DNA from: Eudorina sp. 2006-703-Eu-15
Lineage: Eukaryota; Chlorophyta; Chlorophyceae; Chlamydomonadales; Volvocaceae
DNA: 64,000 nucleotides
Assembly (NCBI GenBank): GCA_003117195.1
Contig: BDSI01000066.1
Coordinates: 124,001 to 188,000, forward strand
Direction of reading: 5' to 3'
A program made the position numbers and the translations under genes. Below the pieces are notes generated by a model that was not told the DNA's origin, ran no database searches, and saw nothing but the letters and a program-made list of their open reading frames with translations. This document shows, piece by piece, positions 12,201 to 22,615 of the stretch. Each line of letters begins with the position of its first letter. Position 1 is the first letter of the stretch.

Positions 12201-15200
12201 CTCGCAACCCGCTGGAGCTCCCCGGTAGCCCCCCTCCCGTTCCACCCTGCCCCCTCCCCTCCCCTGCCCCCTCCCCCTTCCCTCCCCTACCCCTCCCCTA
12301 CCCGCTCCACCCCTCCCAGGTACATGGACTGGCGCAGCGCCCGCGACGTGGAGGGNNNNNNNNNNNNNNNNNNNNNNNNNNNNNNNNNNNNNNNNNNNNN
12401 NNNNNNNNNNNNNNNNNNNNNNNNNNNNNNNNNNNNNNNNNNNNNNNNNNNNNNNNNNNNNNNNNNNNNNNNNNNNNNNNNNNNNNNNNNNNNNNNNNNN
12501 NNNNNNNNNNNNNNNNNNNNNNNNNNNNNNNNNNNNNNNNNNNNNNNNNNNNNNNNNNNNNNNNNNNNNNNNNNNNNNNNNNNNNNNNNNNNNNNNNNNN
12601 NNNNNNNNNNNNNNNNNNNNNNNNNNNNNNNNNNNNNNNNNNNNNNNNNNNNNNNNNNNNNNNNNNNNNNNNNNNNNNNNNNNNNNNNNNNNNNNNNNNN
12701 NNNNNNNNNNNNNNNNNNNNNNNNNNNNNNNNNNNNNNNNNNNNNNNNNNNNNNNNNNNNNNNNNNNNNNNNNNNNNNNNNNNNNNNNNNNNNNNNNNNN
12801 NNNNNNNNNNNNNNNNNNNNNNNNNNNNNNNNNNNNNNNNNNNNNNNNNNNNNNNNNNNNNNNNNNNNNNNNNNNNNNNNNNNNNNNNNNNNNNNNNNNN
12901 NNNNNNNNNNNNNNNNNNNNNNNNNNTGTCCGACCTGATGCCCAGCCACGTGGCGCACACCCTCAAGCGCCGCTTCATGTCCTCACACGAGGACGCCCTC
13001 ATGCTGCCCATGTTCGCAAAACAGCCCGCCATGCCGCCCGCCATGGCCATGGCCGTGACCATGGGCATGGCGCACCAGGGATCCCTGGGCGGACCCATGG
13101 GTCAGCCGGGGGACCGGCTGGGGTGCCCTCGGGGCTGGCCCCCGGCGGCAGCGGTGCCAGCTTCTCGGGGCTGGTCGCCGGCGCCAGCGGGGGCCCGGGC
13201 GCGGGCGTGGGCGTGGGCTGGGAGGGCAGCGCCGGTGGCGGCGGGTTTGGGCGGGGCAGCAGCTTGATGAGCTCCGGCAGTATGCAGGCCGCCGAGGTGC
13301 TGGCGAGGAAGCAGTCGGGCAGCGGTCTGGCGACCTGGGGGTCCCCGGCGGCGACGGCGGCCGGGCAGGCCGGCGGCGACACGGCGGCGGCGGCGGTTGG
13401 CAGCGACGCCGGGGGGCCGGGCGAGGCCCTGGGGGCCGGCGGCGCGGGTAGGACGATGGGCGGCTCCGGAACCGGTATGATTCCCGTCCAGGGGGGGACC
13501 GGCAGCGGGGGTAGCACCACGGTGATTTCCCACGCGTTCAGCACGCGGCGGTGCGGCTTGGCGGCGCTGCAGCAGCAGCAGCAGAACCAGCTGCTGCAGC
13601 CGCCACAGCTGCAGTCGGGCGGCAGTCAGCTGCAGCCGCAGGACTCCACGGGCGGGACGGGGACGGAGGCGCTGGCGGCGGCGGCGGCGCTGGCGGCGGG
13701 GGGAATGGCGCCGGCGGTGATGTCGTTCGAGACGCCTGTGGGGCTGGTGTACCAGCAGTGGCACAGCGACGTCACGATCCTGTTTGCGGTGGGTGGGGGG
13801 TGGGAGGGTCGGGGGGGGGCACAATGGACAAAATCCCAGCCCAGCGGGGGGTGGCAGTGGGGTTAGGAGGGTGGGAGGTGGGGGGCAGCAGGAGGGGGTG
13901 AGGGGGAGGGGTGCAAGGAGAGTAAGGGGGGAGTCGGAAACTGTAGGTGCGCGAAGGGGCGGGGGAGGGGAGAGCAGAGGAAGGTTTTTGTAGGTTAGGG
14001 TCAACCCTAACCTAAACCCTAAACCCTAAACCCTAAACCCCACCCCACCCCGCTTCCCTCTCCCTCCCCCCCTCTCAGGACATAGTGCAGTTCACCCCCA
14101 TGAGCCAGGCCATGGAGCCACAACAGGTGGGGGCCTGGGGGGGGGAGGGGGGGAAGGTGCACTCACCCGTGGTTTAGCGTGGGTGTTTGCGTGTGTATAT
14201 ATACGTGTCGTGGGTTTGTGTCCACCGGTGGTGCTCCTAGAAACACCGACTGGGGGCCGGGGGCAGCGCGGTCGGCCTTGGCGGTGGCAAGGGGACGAGT
14301 AGAGGAGGTCCAAGGGGTGTGTGTTGCACTGGCTTCCCTCCCCCCAAACCTGACACATACCGGCAATATCCTCCTCCTCCTCGCCCTCCCCCTCCCCCCT
14401 CCCCCACCCACCCCGGCGGGCAGGTGATGATGATGCTCCACGAGCTCTTCAGTCGCTACGATGCGCTGCTGGACCGACACCGGGTGTACAAGGTGGAGAC
14501 CATTGGAGGTGGGGCCGGGGGTAGGGGGGGAGGGAGGTAGGAGGAGGGGGGCGAGGGGGAGGCGGGGGGACCCGGGGGGTCCCGACAACTGTTACACAAC
14601 TGGTAACTTTTCGCGACTTCGCTGACGTATTTGACAAAGGGTGCGGGGGGTCGTGGGCAGGAGGGGTAGGGGGGGTTAAGGAAATTCGTGGGCATGTCCG
14701 CGCTGCGCTGCTGCCCGAGCTTCTTGTCCGGTGAAGAATGGACTGTACTCGGGAGGGATCTCCAGCGATGTGTGACGACGTCACGTCCACTCTGTAGGCC
14801 TCGACAAATACGGACTGTAAGTGCAATGATCAAATCGAAATAGGTCTGCCTAACGCCAGTCCGGCCACGTAGCCGGTGGAGTGTGGGGTAAGGTGGAGCC
14901 GCGACGGGGAAGGGGAAGAAGGGGACTGGGGGCCGCGTCCGGACGGGGCGGGGCGGGGCGGGTCGCCGTGTGGGGCAGGATGAGGTCTCCCCCCGCCTCT
15001 CCGTTTTGGGTTCATCTTTCCCCTCCCCTCTCAACCGCCTCTTCCCCCACCCCCGCCCCCGCCCCCACCCCCACCCACCCAACCAGCACATGGGCACAGG
15101 GGTCCGCCCTCGTCAGGCCCCCGACCCGAACCTCAACCCCACATGCCCCGCCCCTCCTCTCCTTACCCATTCGCTGTATCCCCTCCCCTCACCTTTGCTC

Positions 15201-16971
15201 TGGCAGGAGCGCAGTTCGGCTCTGCCTACCAACGTCCCATACCCTCCCCTCTCCCCCCTCCCCACCTCCCCTCCCCCTACCCCCTCCAGACTGCTACATG
15301 GCCGCCACGGGCCTGCTGTCCGACGACCCCGACCACGCCGCCCACATGCTGGACTTCGCGGTGGGCATGCTGGCGGCCGCCGCCACGGTGCCGGTGCCGC
15401 TGGCAGGTCACGGCACTGTCCGCATCCGGGTGGGGATGCATACGGGCCGCGTCATGAGCGGCGTGGTGGGCGCAGTGCGGGCGAGGTACTGCCTGTTCGG
15501 TGAGTCGAGGGAAGGGTCAATGGAGGGGGTGGGGGGAGGGGAGGATGATCCGCGGGCTGGAGCCGACTGGGCCGGAGCCAAGGGGTTGGTCCCCCCCCTT
15601 TCCTCCTTCCCCCTTCCTCCCCCCTTTGACATGGAGCAGGCGGCCCAGTGAGGATCGGCGCAGGAAATGGATCCCCTGGGGGCAGCTGCCTGGGGTGTTG
15701 CATTGCCCCGCTGGGTGCCACCCCCCCACCCCCCCGGTGATATCTCCCCTCCTCCCCCCGATGCGCAGTCCCCCCCCACTCCCTGCCCATCTCGCACCTC
15801 CCTCCCTGCCTCCCCGGCTTTCCCATGGACGTGCGGGTTCAATACGTCTACCAATTTGTGTTACAGGTGTTTAACCCTCCCTCCCTCCCTGGCCCTCCCC
15901 TCTCCCCACCCCTCACCACCACCACCAACCCCCCTCCTGCAGGCGACACGGTCAACACCGCCAGCCGCATGGAGAGCACCGGACTGCCGGGGATGATCCA
16001 GGTGGGTGGGTGGGTGGGTGGGGGAGGGGGGGAGGGGACCCTTGGAGGAGGGGGGAGAGGTGCGGGGGGAGGGGGGAAAGAAGACCGTGGTGATGGGGGG
16101 CAGTGTGACCCATGGGTCTGCGGGTGATGGGGGGCAGTGTGACCCATGGGTCTGCGGGTGATGGGGGGCAGTGTGACCCATGGGTCTGCGGGTGATGGGG
16201 GGCAGTGTGACCCATGGGTCTGCGGGTGATGAGGGCTGTGTATGGAGCGGGGGAATGCGATCCGGGGCCCAACCCGCCTGGGAGGCGAGTCAGCGGGGGG
16301 TCCAGCCCGGGTGTCGGGCTGTGTCGCTGAGGGGCGATGGGGCTTTGGGGGGGCGGAGCCGGGCCGGGCTGAGCAGCGCAGCGCTGCCGCCTCCTCGTCA
16401 TCTACCTCTCCTCGCCTCCCCCCACCAGTCACCACAACAGCCCACCTCCTCCACTACCAACGCCACCCAACGGCTCATCGGTGTATCGCGGGCCCTCATC
16501 CGCCAAACTGGCCCGGACGCCACTGCCCTGCCCCGCCCGGCCCTGCGCCTTCGGCCCATGTCCCTCCCCTCCTCGCGTTGCGGGTGCGGTCACCGTCCGG
16601 CGCCTCTCGCACCCGCCTACCTACCCGATACCGCCGTTACGCGCCCTCCCCTCCTGCAGGCCTCCGAAACCACGTACCTGTCTCTCCCCCCGGAGCGTAA
16701 GGCCCTCTGGCAGTTCCGTGGATCCATCGAGGTCAAGGGCAAGGGCTCCATGAATACCTACCTGTTCGTGCCCAACTCGGAGGAAGCTGCGGGAAGCTGC
16801 CGCCAGGGGTCCGGCGGGGCCGCTGTCCTGCCGGGGCCGGCGACCGCGCAGGCGGCGGCCACGGCCGCCACCGCGGCGGCGGCAGCGGCGGCGGCGGTGG
16901 TGCGTCCGCCGTCCGTGACGGCGACGACGTCGACGGCGGCGGCGGCAGCGGCGGCGGTCCCGACCGGGTGA
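209..16971 (+). CDS. Giant multi-pass membrane guanylyl cyclase (5' end outside window)
   Basis: Class III nucleotide cyclase, predicted to make cGMP at a membrane. Exons fitted by splice site and phase: 209-543, 1130-1844, 2284-~2477, 2917-6103, 6624-6911, 7748-7843, 8329-8391, 8595-9371, 9858-9995, 10514-10666, 11186-11485, 11840-11925, 12320 into the gap, 12927-13788, 14079-14126, 14424-14508, 15290-15499, 15943-16001, 16660-16971. This totals about 2,650 residues, not counting the gap. Hydrophobic segments occur in exons 1-4 and again in exons 5-9, separated by an Ala/Gly/Ser-rich linker of about 1,000 residues in exon 4. The catalytic domain starts at 13.7 kb. DIVQFT supplies the first metal Asp and ETIGDCY the second. 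The Glu in VETIGD and the Cys in RYCLFGD are the pair known for GTP rather than ATP specificity. NTASRMES carries the catalytic Asn and Arg. Exon 3's end and the stop exon are the least certain parts; another exon may follow GTGAAT at 16,967. Start and promoter lie upstream of the window. Confidence 0.88.
6555..6600 (+). repeat. Short intronic repeat element, copy in cyclase intron 5
   Basis: Good copy of an element of about 45-50 bp. Its left half resembles GGCAGCAGCGCAGTA and its right half is CTACCAATTTCCTATACCCC. It ends in a C-run about 25 bp before the acceptor of this intron (6104-6623). A more diverged copy lies at 6424-6466 in the same intron. Confidence 0.7.
6958..7003 (+). repeat. 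Dispersed repeat end with core GCGGACCCCGCGGGTCATCG
   Basis: Sits in a cyclase intron directly after an AT-rich stretch (6925-6957). Similar segments occur at 12141-12187 in another cyclase intron and, in reverse, at 34163-34205. About 30 bp are shared, which suggests ends of one mobile-element family. No full element or target duplication was traced. Confidence 0.4.
7641..7690 (+). repeat. Short intronic repeat element, copy in cyclase intron 6
   Basis: Starts CTGGCAGCGGCGCAGTATAG and contains CTACCAATTTCCTACACCCC. It lies about 60 bp upstream of the exon at 7748, in sense orientation like the copy at 6555-6600. Confidence 0.7.
10019..10040 (-). repeat. Partial short intronic repeat, reverse orientation
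   Basis: Reverse-complement fragment of the right half of the element (GGGTATAGGAAATTCCCGGG), just inside the 5' end of the intron 9996-10513. The same intron has a forward partial copy near its 3' end. Confidence 0.4.
10461..10492 (+). repeat. Partial short intronic repeat, forward orientation
   Basis: Contains TACCAATTTCCTAAATACCC, the right half of the element, about 25 bp before the acceptor at 10513. Confidence 0.5.
11111..11150 (+). repeat. Short intronic repeat element, diverged copy
   Basis: Contains AAAATGTCTACCACCAATTT followed by CTCCAATACCCC, the right half of the element with small insertions. It lies about 35 bp before the acceptor at 11185. Confidence 0.45.
11615..11680 (+). 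repeat. (TC)n microsatellite in cyclase intron
   Basis: Pyrimidine-only CT repeat with occasional TTC steps, in the intron 11486-11839. Confidence 0.9.
12141..12187 (+). repeat. Second copy of the GGACCCC repeat end
   Basis: Contains GCAGTGGACCCCGC followed by AGGGTCATCGATGACAGCC, matching 6958-7003 over about 30 bp. It lies inside the cyclase intron 11926-12319, just upstream of the exon that runs into the gap. Confidence 0.4.
12356..12926. other. Assembly gap (571 N)
   Basis: A run of 571 N bases. It hides the rest of the exon that begins at 12320 (reading YMDWRSARDVEG) and the start of the exon that resumes at 12927. Confidence 0.99.
13079..13130 (+). other. Apparent frameshift inside cyclase exon 14
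   Basis: Upstream of here the coding frame reads LSDLMPSHVAHTLKRRFM, the linker that commonly precedes class III cyclase domains. Downstream, the frame that leads without a stop into the cyclase domain is a different one, offset by one base. No plausible intron fits in the interval. The stretch contains G and C runs and lies about 150 bp after the assembly gap, so a one-base sequencing error is the likeliest cause. Confidence 0.55.
13994..14041 (+). repeat. Interstitial telomere-type repeat (CCCTAAA units)
   Basis: About four CCCTAAA units follow an inverted TTAGGG/CCCTAA pair. The tract is in the cyclase intron 13789-14078, about 40 bp before the acceptor. CCCTAAA is the plant-type telomere unit, known in many green algae. 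Confidence 0.85.
14664..14722 (-). repeat. Short intronic repeat element, reverse copy
   Basis: On the minus strand it reads GGCAGCAGCGCAG, then CATGCCCACGAATTTCC, then TTAACCCCCC. This is a nearly full-length reverse copy inside the intron 14509-15289, which also holds a forward copy at 15198-15246. Confidence 0.6.
15198..15246 (+). repeat. Short intronic repeat element, forward copy
   Basis: Contains CTGGCAGGAGCGCAGTTCGG and then CTGCCTACCAACGTCCCATA. It lies about 45 bp upstream of the exon at 15290. A further partial copy (GTCTACCAATTT) is at 15839-15860 in the next intron. Confidence 0.55.
16091..16226 (+). repeat. 34-bp tandem repeat, four copies
   Basis: Four near-perfect units starting at 16091, 16125, 16159 and 16193, each containing GGCAGTGTGACCCATGGGTC. 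They lie in the last cyclase intron (16002-16659). Confidence 0.95.
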
Positions 16972-17298
16972 ATGTTCCGCCACTGACCGGTCGGCGGGCT
17001 TGTGGCTGGGGGCCCTATGCTCCGGCACCCGCTGCTATCCCGGCCCTCTCCCCCCCACACACATACGCACATACACACATACACACACAGCCCCCGGGTC
17101 GTGGCCCCAAGGGTCAGGCGGGTTGGGGTGGGTGGGTCGGTCGCCTCGTCTCGTTGGGCGGAGGGGTTGGCAGGGGCAGCTGCAGCAGCGCCCTTGAGCT
17201 GCCGCTGCCAACAGACTCCGGACACCGCCTCGCCTCGGGGTTACACCCCCTCCCCCCGCGACCCCGCTACCTGAGGGCGTGCGCCGATCACCGGGGGG

Positions 17299-17329
<31 letters not shown>

Positions 17330-17800
17330 GGGGTTTGAGCGGGGGAGGAGGGGCCGGGCCTCCGGGACCCCGGCTGCTGCTGCCTGGTTCCGGAGCCCTG
17401 TGGGGGATGTCCGCCCAGGTGTCTGGAACGCGCGGGGGGGGGGGGCAGGGGGAGGGAAGGGCGGGCCGAAGGAAGGAAGGCAGGGAGGAAGGCAGGACTG
17501 CGGCCGTGACGGGCCGGAGCCCCCGCGGGCCCGTCCCCGCACCTCACCGGCTCTGGGCGGTACGGCAGGTACCGCAGTGGGTACGGCACTCGGCGGCGCA
17601 CTGGATCCCCGCGCCAGCGTGGGCTCCTCGGTGATGTCCGTTGACATTTGAGGACCTCACACAGCAACACACACAGGCGGGTTCTCGCCCACACATACGG
17701 GCAGGGACAGGATACTGATACCTCGAGGGTTATGAGGCCCTTCTTGGCGGTGGTTTGTACGACCTCGCGCGTGCAGTACGAATGTAACGGCCGCCAACCG
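16972..17800 (+). other. Likely 3' UTR or final exon region of the cyclase gene
   Basis: If translation stops at 16971 this is a long 3' UTR. Alternatively the GT at 16968 is a donor and another low-complexity exon follows. One candidate reading ends ...GSSVMSVDI at 17651. An AGC/AGT repeat lies near 17300-17330. The two options cannot be separated from sequence alone. Confidence 0.4.
17783..17787 (+). terminator. Candidate TGTAA polyadenylation signal
   Basis: TGTAA is the usual polyadenylation signal in Chlamydomonas-type algae. This copy is the first convincing one downstream of the cyclase stop, about 0.8 kb away. Confidence 0.35.
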
Positions 17801-17829
17801 ACATACCGCCCTGGACGCCCCGGAGCACT

Positions 17830-18660
17830 CCCTTCATGTTGATGACGATGCGGATGGTAATGGGTGATGGGATAGGTAATAATGGTCATGATGATACCAG
17901 TAATGAGTGATTGTGGTGATGATGATGGCAGTGATGATGGTGATGGCGATGGTGGTGATGGTGACGATGATGATGGTGTTGACGATGATTCGCCCGGTCC
18001 GATGTCCATGTCCAGATCCAGATCCAGATCCATGTCCAGGGCCGGGGGGGGAGGAGATGAGGTTGGGCTCCCTCCTCGCTAGCGGCCCCGGGCCCCGGAC
18101 TCGTTGGACGAACAGACGGACCGACGGACGGAGGTTGCGCGCGACGCCGGGTGCCACCCCGTGACACTCCGCGTTCGCTCCACACAGCTTGCTTCTCCGT
18201 CCCTCCCACGACAGCGGCCGTGGTGGCGGTTAATGTATGCAGCACATGCAGCAACGAGGCGAACGTAAAAGACATGAGTTCACCCCAAGGCATGTGGAGG
18301 CTTGTGGCGGTGCGGCCTGGTGTGGCGGTGGTCGGGCAACCAGGTCCTCGGGGGAGAGAGGGGGGGGAGAGGGGAGAGAGGAGGGGGGAGAGGGGAGAGA
18401 GGGGGGGGGAAAGAGGGGAGAGAGGGGGGGTGTTGTGTAGCGACAGTCCGGGTCTCCATGGGCGGATGCTGGGCTTCAATAATGATGATGATGCGCTAGG
18501 GTCCGCGGCCCCGGGCCATCCGTGGCGAAGGGAGGGAGGGGCGCAGAGAGAGAGAGAGGGAGAGGGGGACCAATCGGGGCGGCATCCCGTGCCCGCTTTG
18601 GTGCTACGATTTCATCGTGTCTGACTGGCTGGCTAGCTGGCTGGCTGGCTGGCTGGCGAC
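17830..18660 (+). repeat. Cluster of microsatellites: (GAT)n, GGGGAGAGAG and (CTGG)n
   Basis: A GAT/GGT-type trinucleotide stretch at about 17830-17990, a purine-only GGGGAGAGAG stretch at about 18350-18430 and a CTGG tetranucleotide run at about 18625-18657. Open frames across it are repeat artefacts. Confidence 0.85.
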
Positions 18661-19800
18661 TGGGAACGAATGCATGCTTGTCAGTTGGGGGGTGGTGGGT
18701 AGAATCAATAACGGATGTTGACCGCTATGCCGCCCCGGGTCATCCTATCTGTCAGTCAATCTGTGCCTGTGCGCTGTACCTTGGCCGTTGGGGCGCATGT
18801 CAGGCCACCAGCCGGTCCGTCTGTCCGTCCGTCCGTCCATCTCTGTGTGCGTCCGATGGTCGGGTCTGACCCGTCGTGCGGGGGATGCAGGGAGAGTGCG
18901 CCCCCAGCGAGGTGGATGGGAGGGGGACGGGGGTATTAGTCACGGAGCGCGGTCGGTGCTGGTGGCAGCAATAAAGAGGTGGAGGACAGCAGAGGAGGAG
19001 GAGGGGATGCGGCGAGCTGCCGAAATGGGTACCTTCCCTTACCTCTCCTCTCCCTCAAGAGGAGGTGCTCCCCTGTCCCCCCTTCACCCCAGGTGTTGTA
19101 CCGTGTTTTGTTGTGTGTTTTGTGAACACCGCCAACGTGGCGCGAGCCGTGTGCCCCCCAGGTATACGCGGATGTCCGGGGCGCCCGCGCTCCGGACTTT
19201 GTACGACATATGTACGGGCTGTACGGGCAGGTCCTGCGCTCTGGTTTGTCGTTACCGTTGAGGGCTTTCACGTCATGGGCTTGCTGTCCTTTTGCAGCAA
19301 TCTGACCCAAACCAGCCCCCGCCAAAACACCCAGATTGGGACCCGAGGGTGGGACCGCATAATAAATCAATAACGTAGTCTACTGTACGGCAAAACGGTA
19401 TGGTTGGCTGTGCGGTTGCGCGCCTCGTACTGCATTCATGTCGGGGTGGAGGACGGCGACCCAGCGAGGGCGAGTGTGCGAGCCGGTTTGTTCCCGTGAA
19501 TAGTTTTGCCGTTCCCCAGCCTCAGGGGTGCTATGTGCCGTGGGCTTCGATTCGGAATGAGGCCTTTGCTAATTTGCTAGGGGACTGGGGACGGGGGAAC
19601 TGGGGGCGGGGGTGGCGGGGGCAGCGGGCCACTGTCCTAGAGACAGGGATGGTCTCGTGGCGCCGGTGCCTGGCTGGCACATACAGCACTTGGCCGCCTC
19701 CTCGCCGGTCGCCGCCCAAAGAAAGAGAGTTAAACCCCGACGGCAATTAGCCAATTGCCCCACCGTTTGTTTTACCAACATCGCCAGCACGGGGCGCGCA
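18661..19800. other. Intergenic region left of the inversion breakpoint
   Basis: No gene could be supported. One acceptor-preceded stretch at 19163-19230 (reading VYADVRGARAPDFVRHMYG) could be an orphan or decaying exon, but no partners were found. The last eight bases, 19793-19800 (GGCGCGCA), match 7 of 8 bases of the sequence abutting the far end of the hAT-like element. Confidence 0.4.
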
Positions 19801-19808
19801 GCCACCAG
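19801..19808 (-). other. 8-bp target-site duplication, displaced copy at left inversion breakpoint
   Basis: Minus-strand CTGGTGGC at the exact end of the N-terminal gene half. It was moved 16 kb away from its partner at 36485 by the inversion. Confidence 0.8.
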
Positions 19809-22163
19809 CTGCCATCGCTCCTGCGCCTTGGCAATCTCCCAGGCCTTCTCTTCCGCGAGCTTCTTGCTGTAATAGTACGGCAACACGGTTTCGGAGGCGG
19901 TGGGATTCCTGCGGGGGACCGAGCGGCAGCCAGCCACAAGCAGCAGCGGCAGCACTGCGGCCTGTCAAGACTCCGAGCGGGTGCCCCGCGGGGTCGTCGG
20001 ATCCACCGGACAAGCCCACCAGGAGAGGCACCCCCCGGGAACCACATTCCCTGGAAGAAAGGGGGCGCCCGCCAAGACGCCAAGTGGCAGCAATGCCGTA
20101 CAATGCAAGGGGCCGCAGCGCAGTGCAGTGCTCCTGAGCCGCAGCCGGAGCCTCGCCTCGCCTCGCCGAGCCCGCACAGGCCGCTAGTGGGGTATCATGT
20201 CACGTCACGTCACGTCACGCCGCCTCAAGCGCCACGCCCACACACGTCAGCACCAGGCAGCCCCAGGGCCGCCAGTCGGGGGTCCACCGGGGGGTCGGAA
20301 GACACGGCAGAGTCCGCCTGAACGTCCGTCCTGCGCCGTGCGCCCCCAACCCGACCTGCGATCCCTTCCCCAGCGTCCCTTCCTGATTCCCAGGTATACA
20401 CGCACCGGGCGCACACACAGTCGCAAAACACACCGTTAGGATCCCGGTTGTTTCCCATCTAAAACGCCTGTCAGTACGTTCCCATCTAAAACGCCTGTCA
20501 GTACGGAAGCATCTTATCTTGCGGCTAAGCTCGCCAACAACAAACGCGCACGCGGGCCGTCTCTCCTCTAAACACACGCACGCTTACCATGGTCATACGT
20601 ATACGGACAACCCGTTTGGCACGGGCGGGTTTCTACGCCCCGCCCCAGGCCCCCCACACACGCACACACCAGTCCGCCTCGGTGTACACGTGGTCCAGGC
20701 CTCGCTCCGAGGGGTTGCCGTATATGGCGGCGCATGAGCTGGTCATGACGACCCGCTTGACGGTGGGGGTGCGGTTGACGGCGCCTGCGGCCCGAAGAGC
20801 CCGGTGGATGGGGGGTTGGGCGGGTGGGTGGGTGAGTGCGGTGGGCGAATGTGAAAGGATTGTGTCATTATATGGATATCGCCTCGCTGCCGCAGCAAAG
20901 ATGGGTCCGTTGTGAGGTCAGGGTACGGGGTTGAGGTGAGGACGAGCCCGCCAGGGGCCAGGAGGGGCCAACGCCAACGCCAATGTCGCGGGCAGGAACT
21001 GCGAACTGCGCAAGGTGACGCACGAGCGTGGCCTCGGGCTCACCCAGAACGTGCTCCGTCCCCTTGACCGCGGGGTCAATCAACTTGGCGCGGGTCTCGG
21101 AAGGCTTCACGTTGTTCATGTACGGCGAGGCGGTGTGGATGACGTACTCGCAGCCGCGCATGGCCTCCTCGAAGCTGTAGGGTGGCAGGATGCGACCCCC
21201 GGGGGGCGCACGTATGCGGTCGGGATTGCGTCAGCGTCCAAAGAACCCCGCCCGAAGCGCAAGGCGGGACGAACGATCTCCTGCTGCTGCTCATTGCTGC
21301 TCATTGCTGCTGCTGCTGCAGCTGCTGCAGCTGCGCCTTGGGAGCCGCATCCCCACGAGGCAGCTTCCGCGCGGCAGCGCGACCATGGATGGGATCCGGC
21401 CCTCCGGGGGACGGAGCGCTGCACTGCGTTGTCGGAGTGTCCGACCGCCAGGGACGCGATGGCGGCCCGGCCATGGGCTTCGGAAGGATGACAGCCCCCG
21501 GGGACTGCTGAGGGGGCCCCCCACGGATGCAGCACCGCGCAGGTCCGCGGGCGGAGGGGGTGAGGTGGACTGAGGGACCAGCCAAGCTGCCAGCCCGGCC
21601 CAACAACCCAACATGAAGGGTGCTGCGCTGCCGCCGGGAGTTGACGCTTCCATCAGACCATCACCCCCTTCAGGGCGTCTCTCCGGCACCTTTTAAGGAC
21701 CTACGGAGGGCCCGGGGGAGGCTCCGCTCACCCATCAGGCAGCAGCAGGTCCGCTTTGAAAAGCTTGAGCCGCTCGGAAGCGCCTGGCAAGGCGAGCAGG
21801 TGCGCGACCGTCTCCTGCTTATCGGGTGCGCGACAGGTGCCGTGGACGGTGTGGCCTGTCTCCAACAGCCGGGCCACGACGGGGCCTGTGCGAAAAGGGC
21901 GCGATGCGGGGCGGTTTGCGTATGTGATTGTTCCTAAAAACTCGGAAAGCGTGCGTATTGACACAGACGTTAACTGCTCCTACAGGTGAGTCCACTGTTT
22001 TCCCTTCGCTAATACAAGGCTCAAGCCCGAAAGTCATACGCGTCGCAGGCACCACGTTGGCGCGCTCACCGGCCATGTATCCTGTCACCCCCGTCACACA
22101 AACAGTCGTCAGCTGGTGGTCTTTCTCTTGGGGATATAGCGGCTGGAATGCGAGTTGGGACAT
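19801..22163 (-). pseudogene. N-terminal half of an SDR (DFR/CCR-like) gene cut by inversion
   Basis: Exons on the minus strand: 22163-22070, 21885-21732, 21174-21044, 20784-20670 and a partial 19908-19801. Each has the same length and phase as exons 1-5 of the intact copy at 57923. It holds the NAD(P)-binding TGVTGYMAG motif and the YxxxK catalytic motif. The coding sequence runs through GCGATGGCAG and CTGGTGGC (minus strand) and then meets unrelated DNA, so the C-terminal 142 codons are missing here. They are found at 36485-38753. The exons show no obvious internal stops, so the break is probably recent. Any product would lack the substrate-binding half. Confidence 0.9.
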
Positions 22164-22615
22164 GTTTTCAGGGCTGCGCCGTGTCAAAGAAAGATTTCCT
22201 TATATGCACAAATTGCTCAGCGGCTCGTCATTTTCTTTTATGAAAACCCGGGCCAATTTGCGAAATTTGCATCAAAAAGTTGCATCGCTTACCCTAACCG
22301 TCAGTTGGGACAACAACCATCAACGTACTTTGGTTAAAGTGAAACGTGCAACTATCATACTTTGCCCAACAACTTTGCCCACTTGGCCAGAGGCCAGTTC
22401 TTGTTTCCAGTTCGGCGGTTGATGAGCCTCTTGACTCGTCTGGACGGTACAGGCTTGAAGCTTGTAACACAAGAACGTCAAATGCTTGTGCAACCGTGCA
22501 GTGGCGCTTTTGCCCTACCCTGTCTCAAAAGGAAACCGGGCTTGCATTCACATTGTCGACAACGTCCTCGCCACTGACCACGACAGCGCAGCAGCTGCCA
22601 CAATCCACGACAACC

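Noticed and set aside
16091..16226. Possible CRISPR-like array (four 34-bp units)
   Set aside because: The units are directly adjacent with no spacers, and lie in a eukaryotic intron; a simple tandem repeat.
17035..18033. Minus-strand open frame of 332 codons
   Set aside because: Runs across GAT and AGC microsatellites and gives low-complexity repeats (DLDLDLDMD, poly-Ser). No splice or domain evidence.
19163..19260. Orphan exon reading VYADVRGARAPDFVRHMYG
   Set aside because: Has an acceptor-like CCCCCCAG but no matching upstream or downstream exon and no recognised domain.
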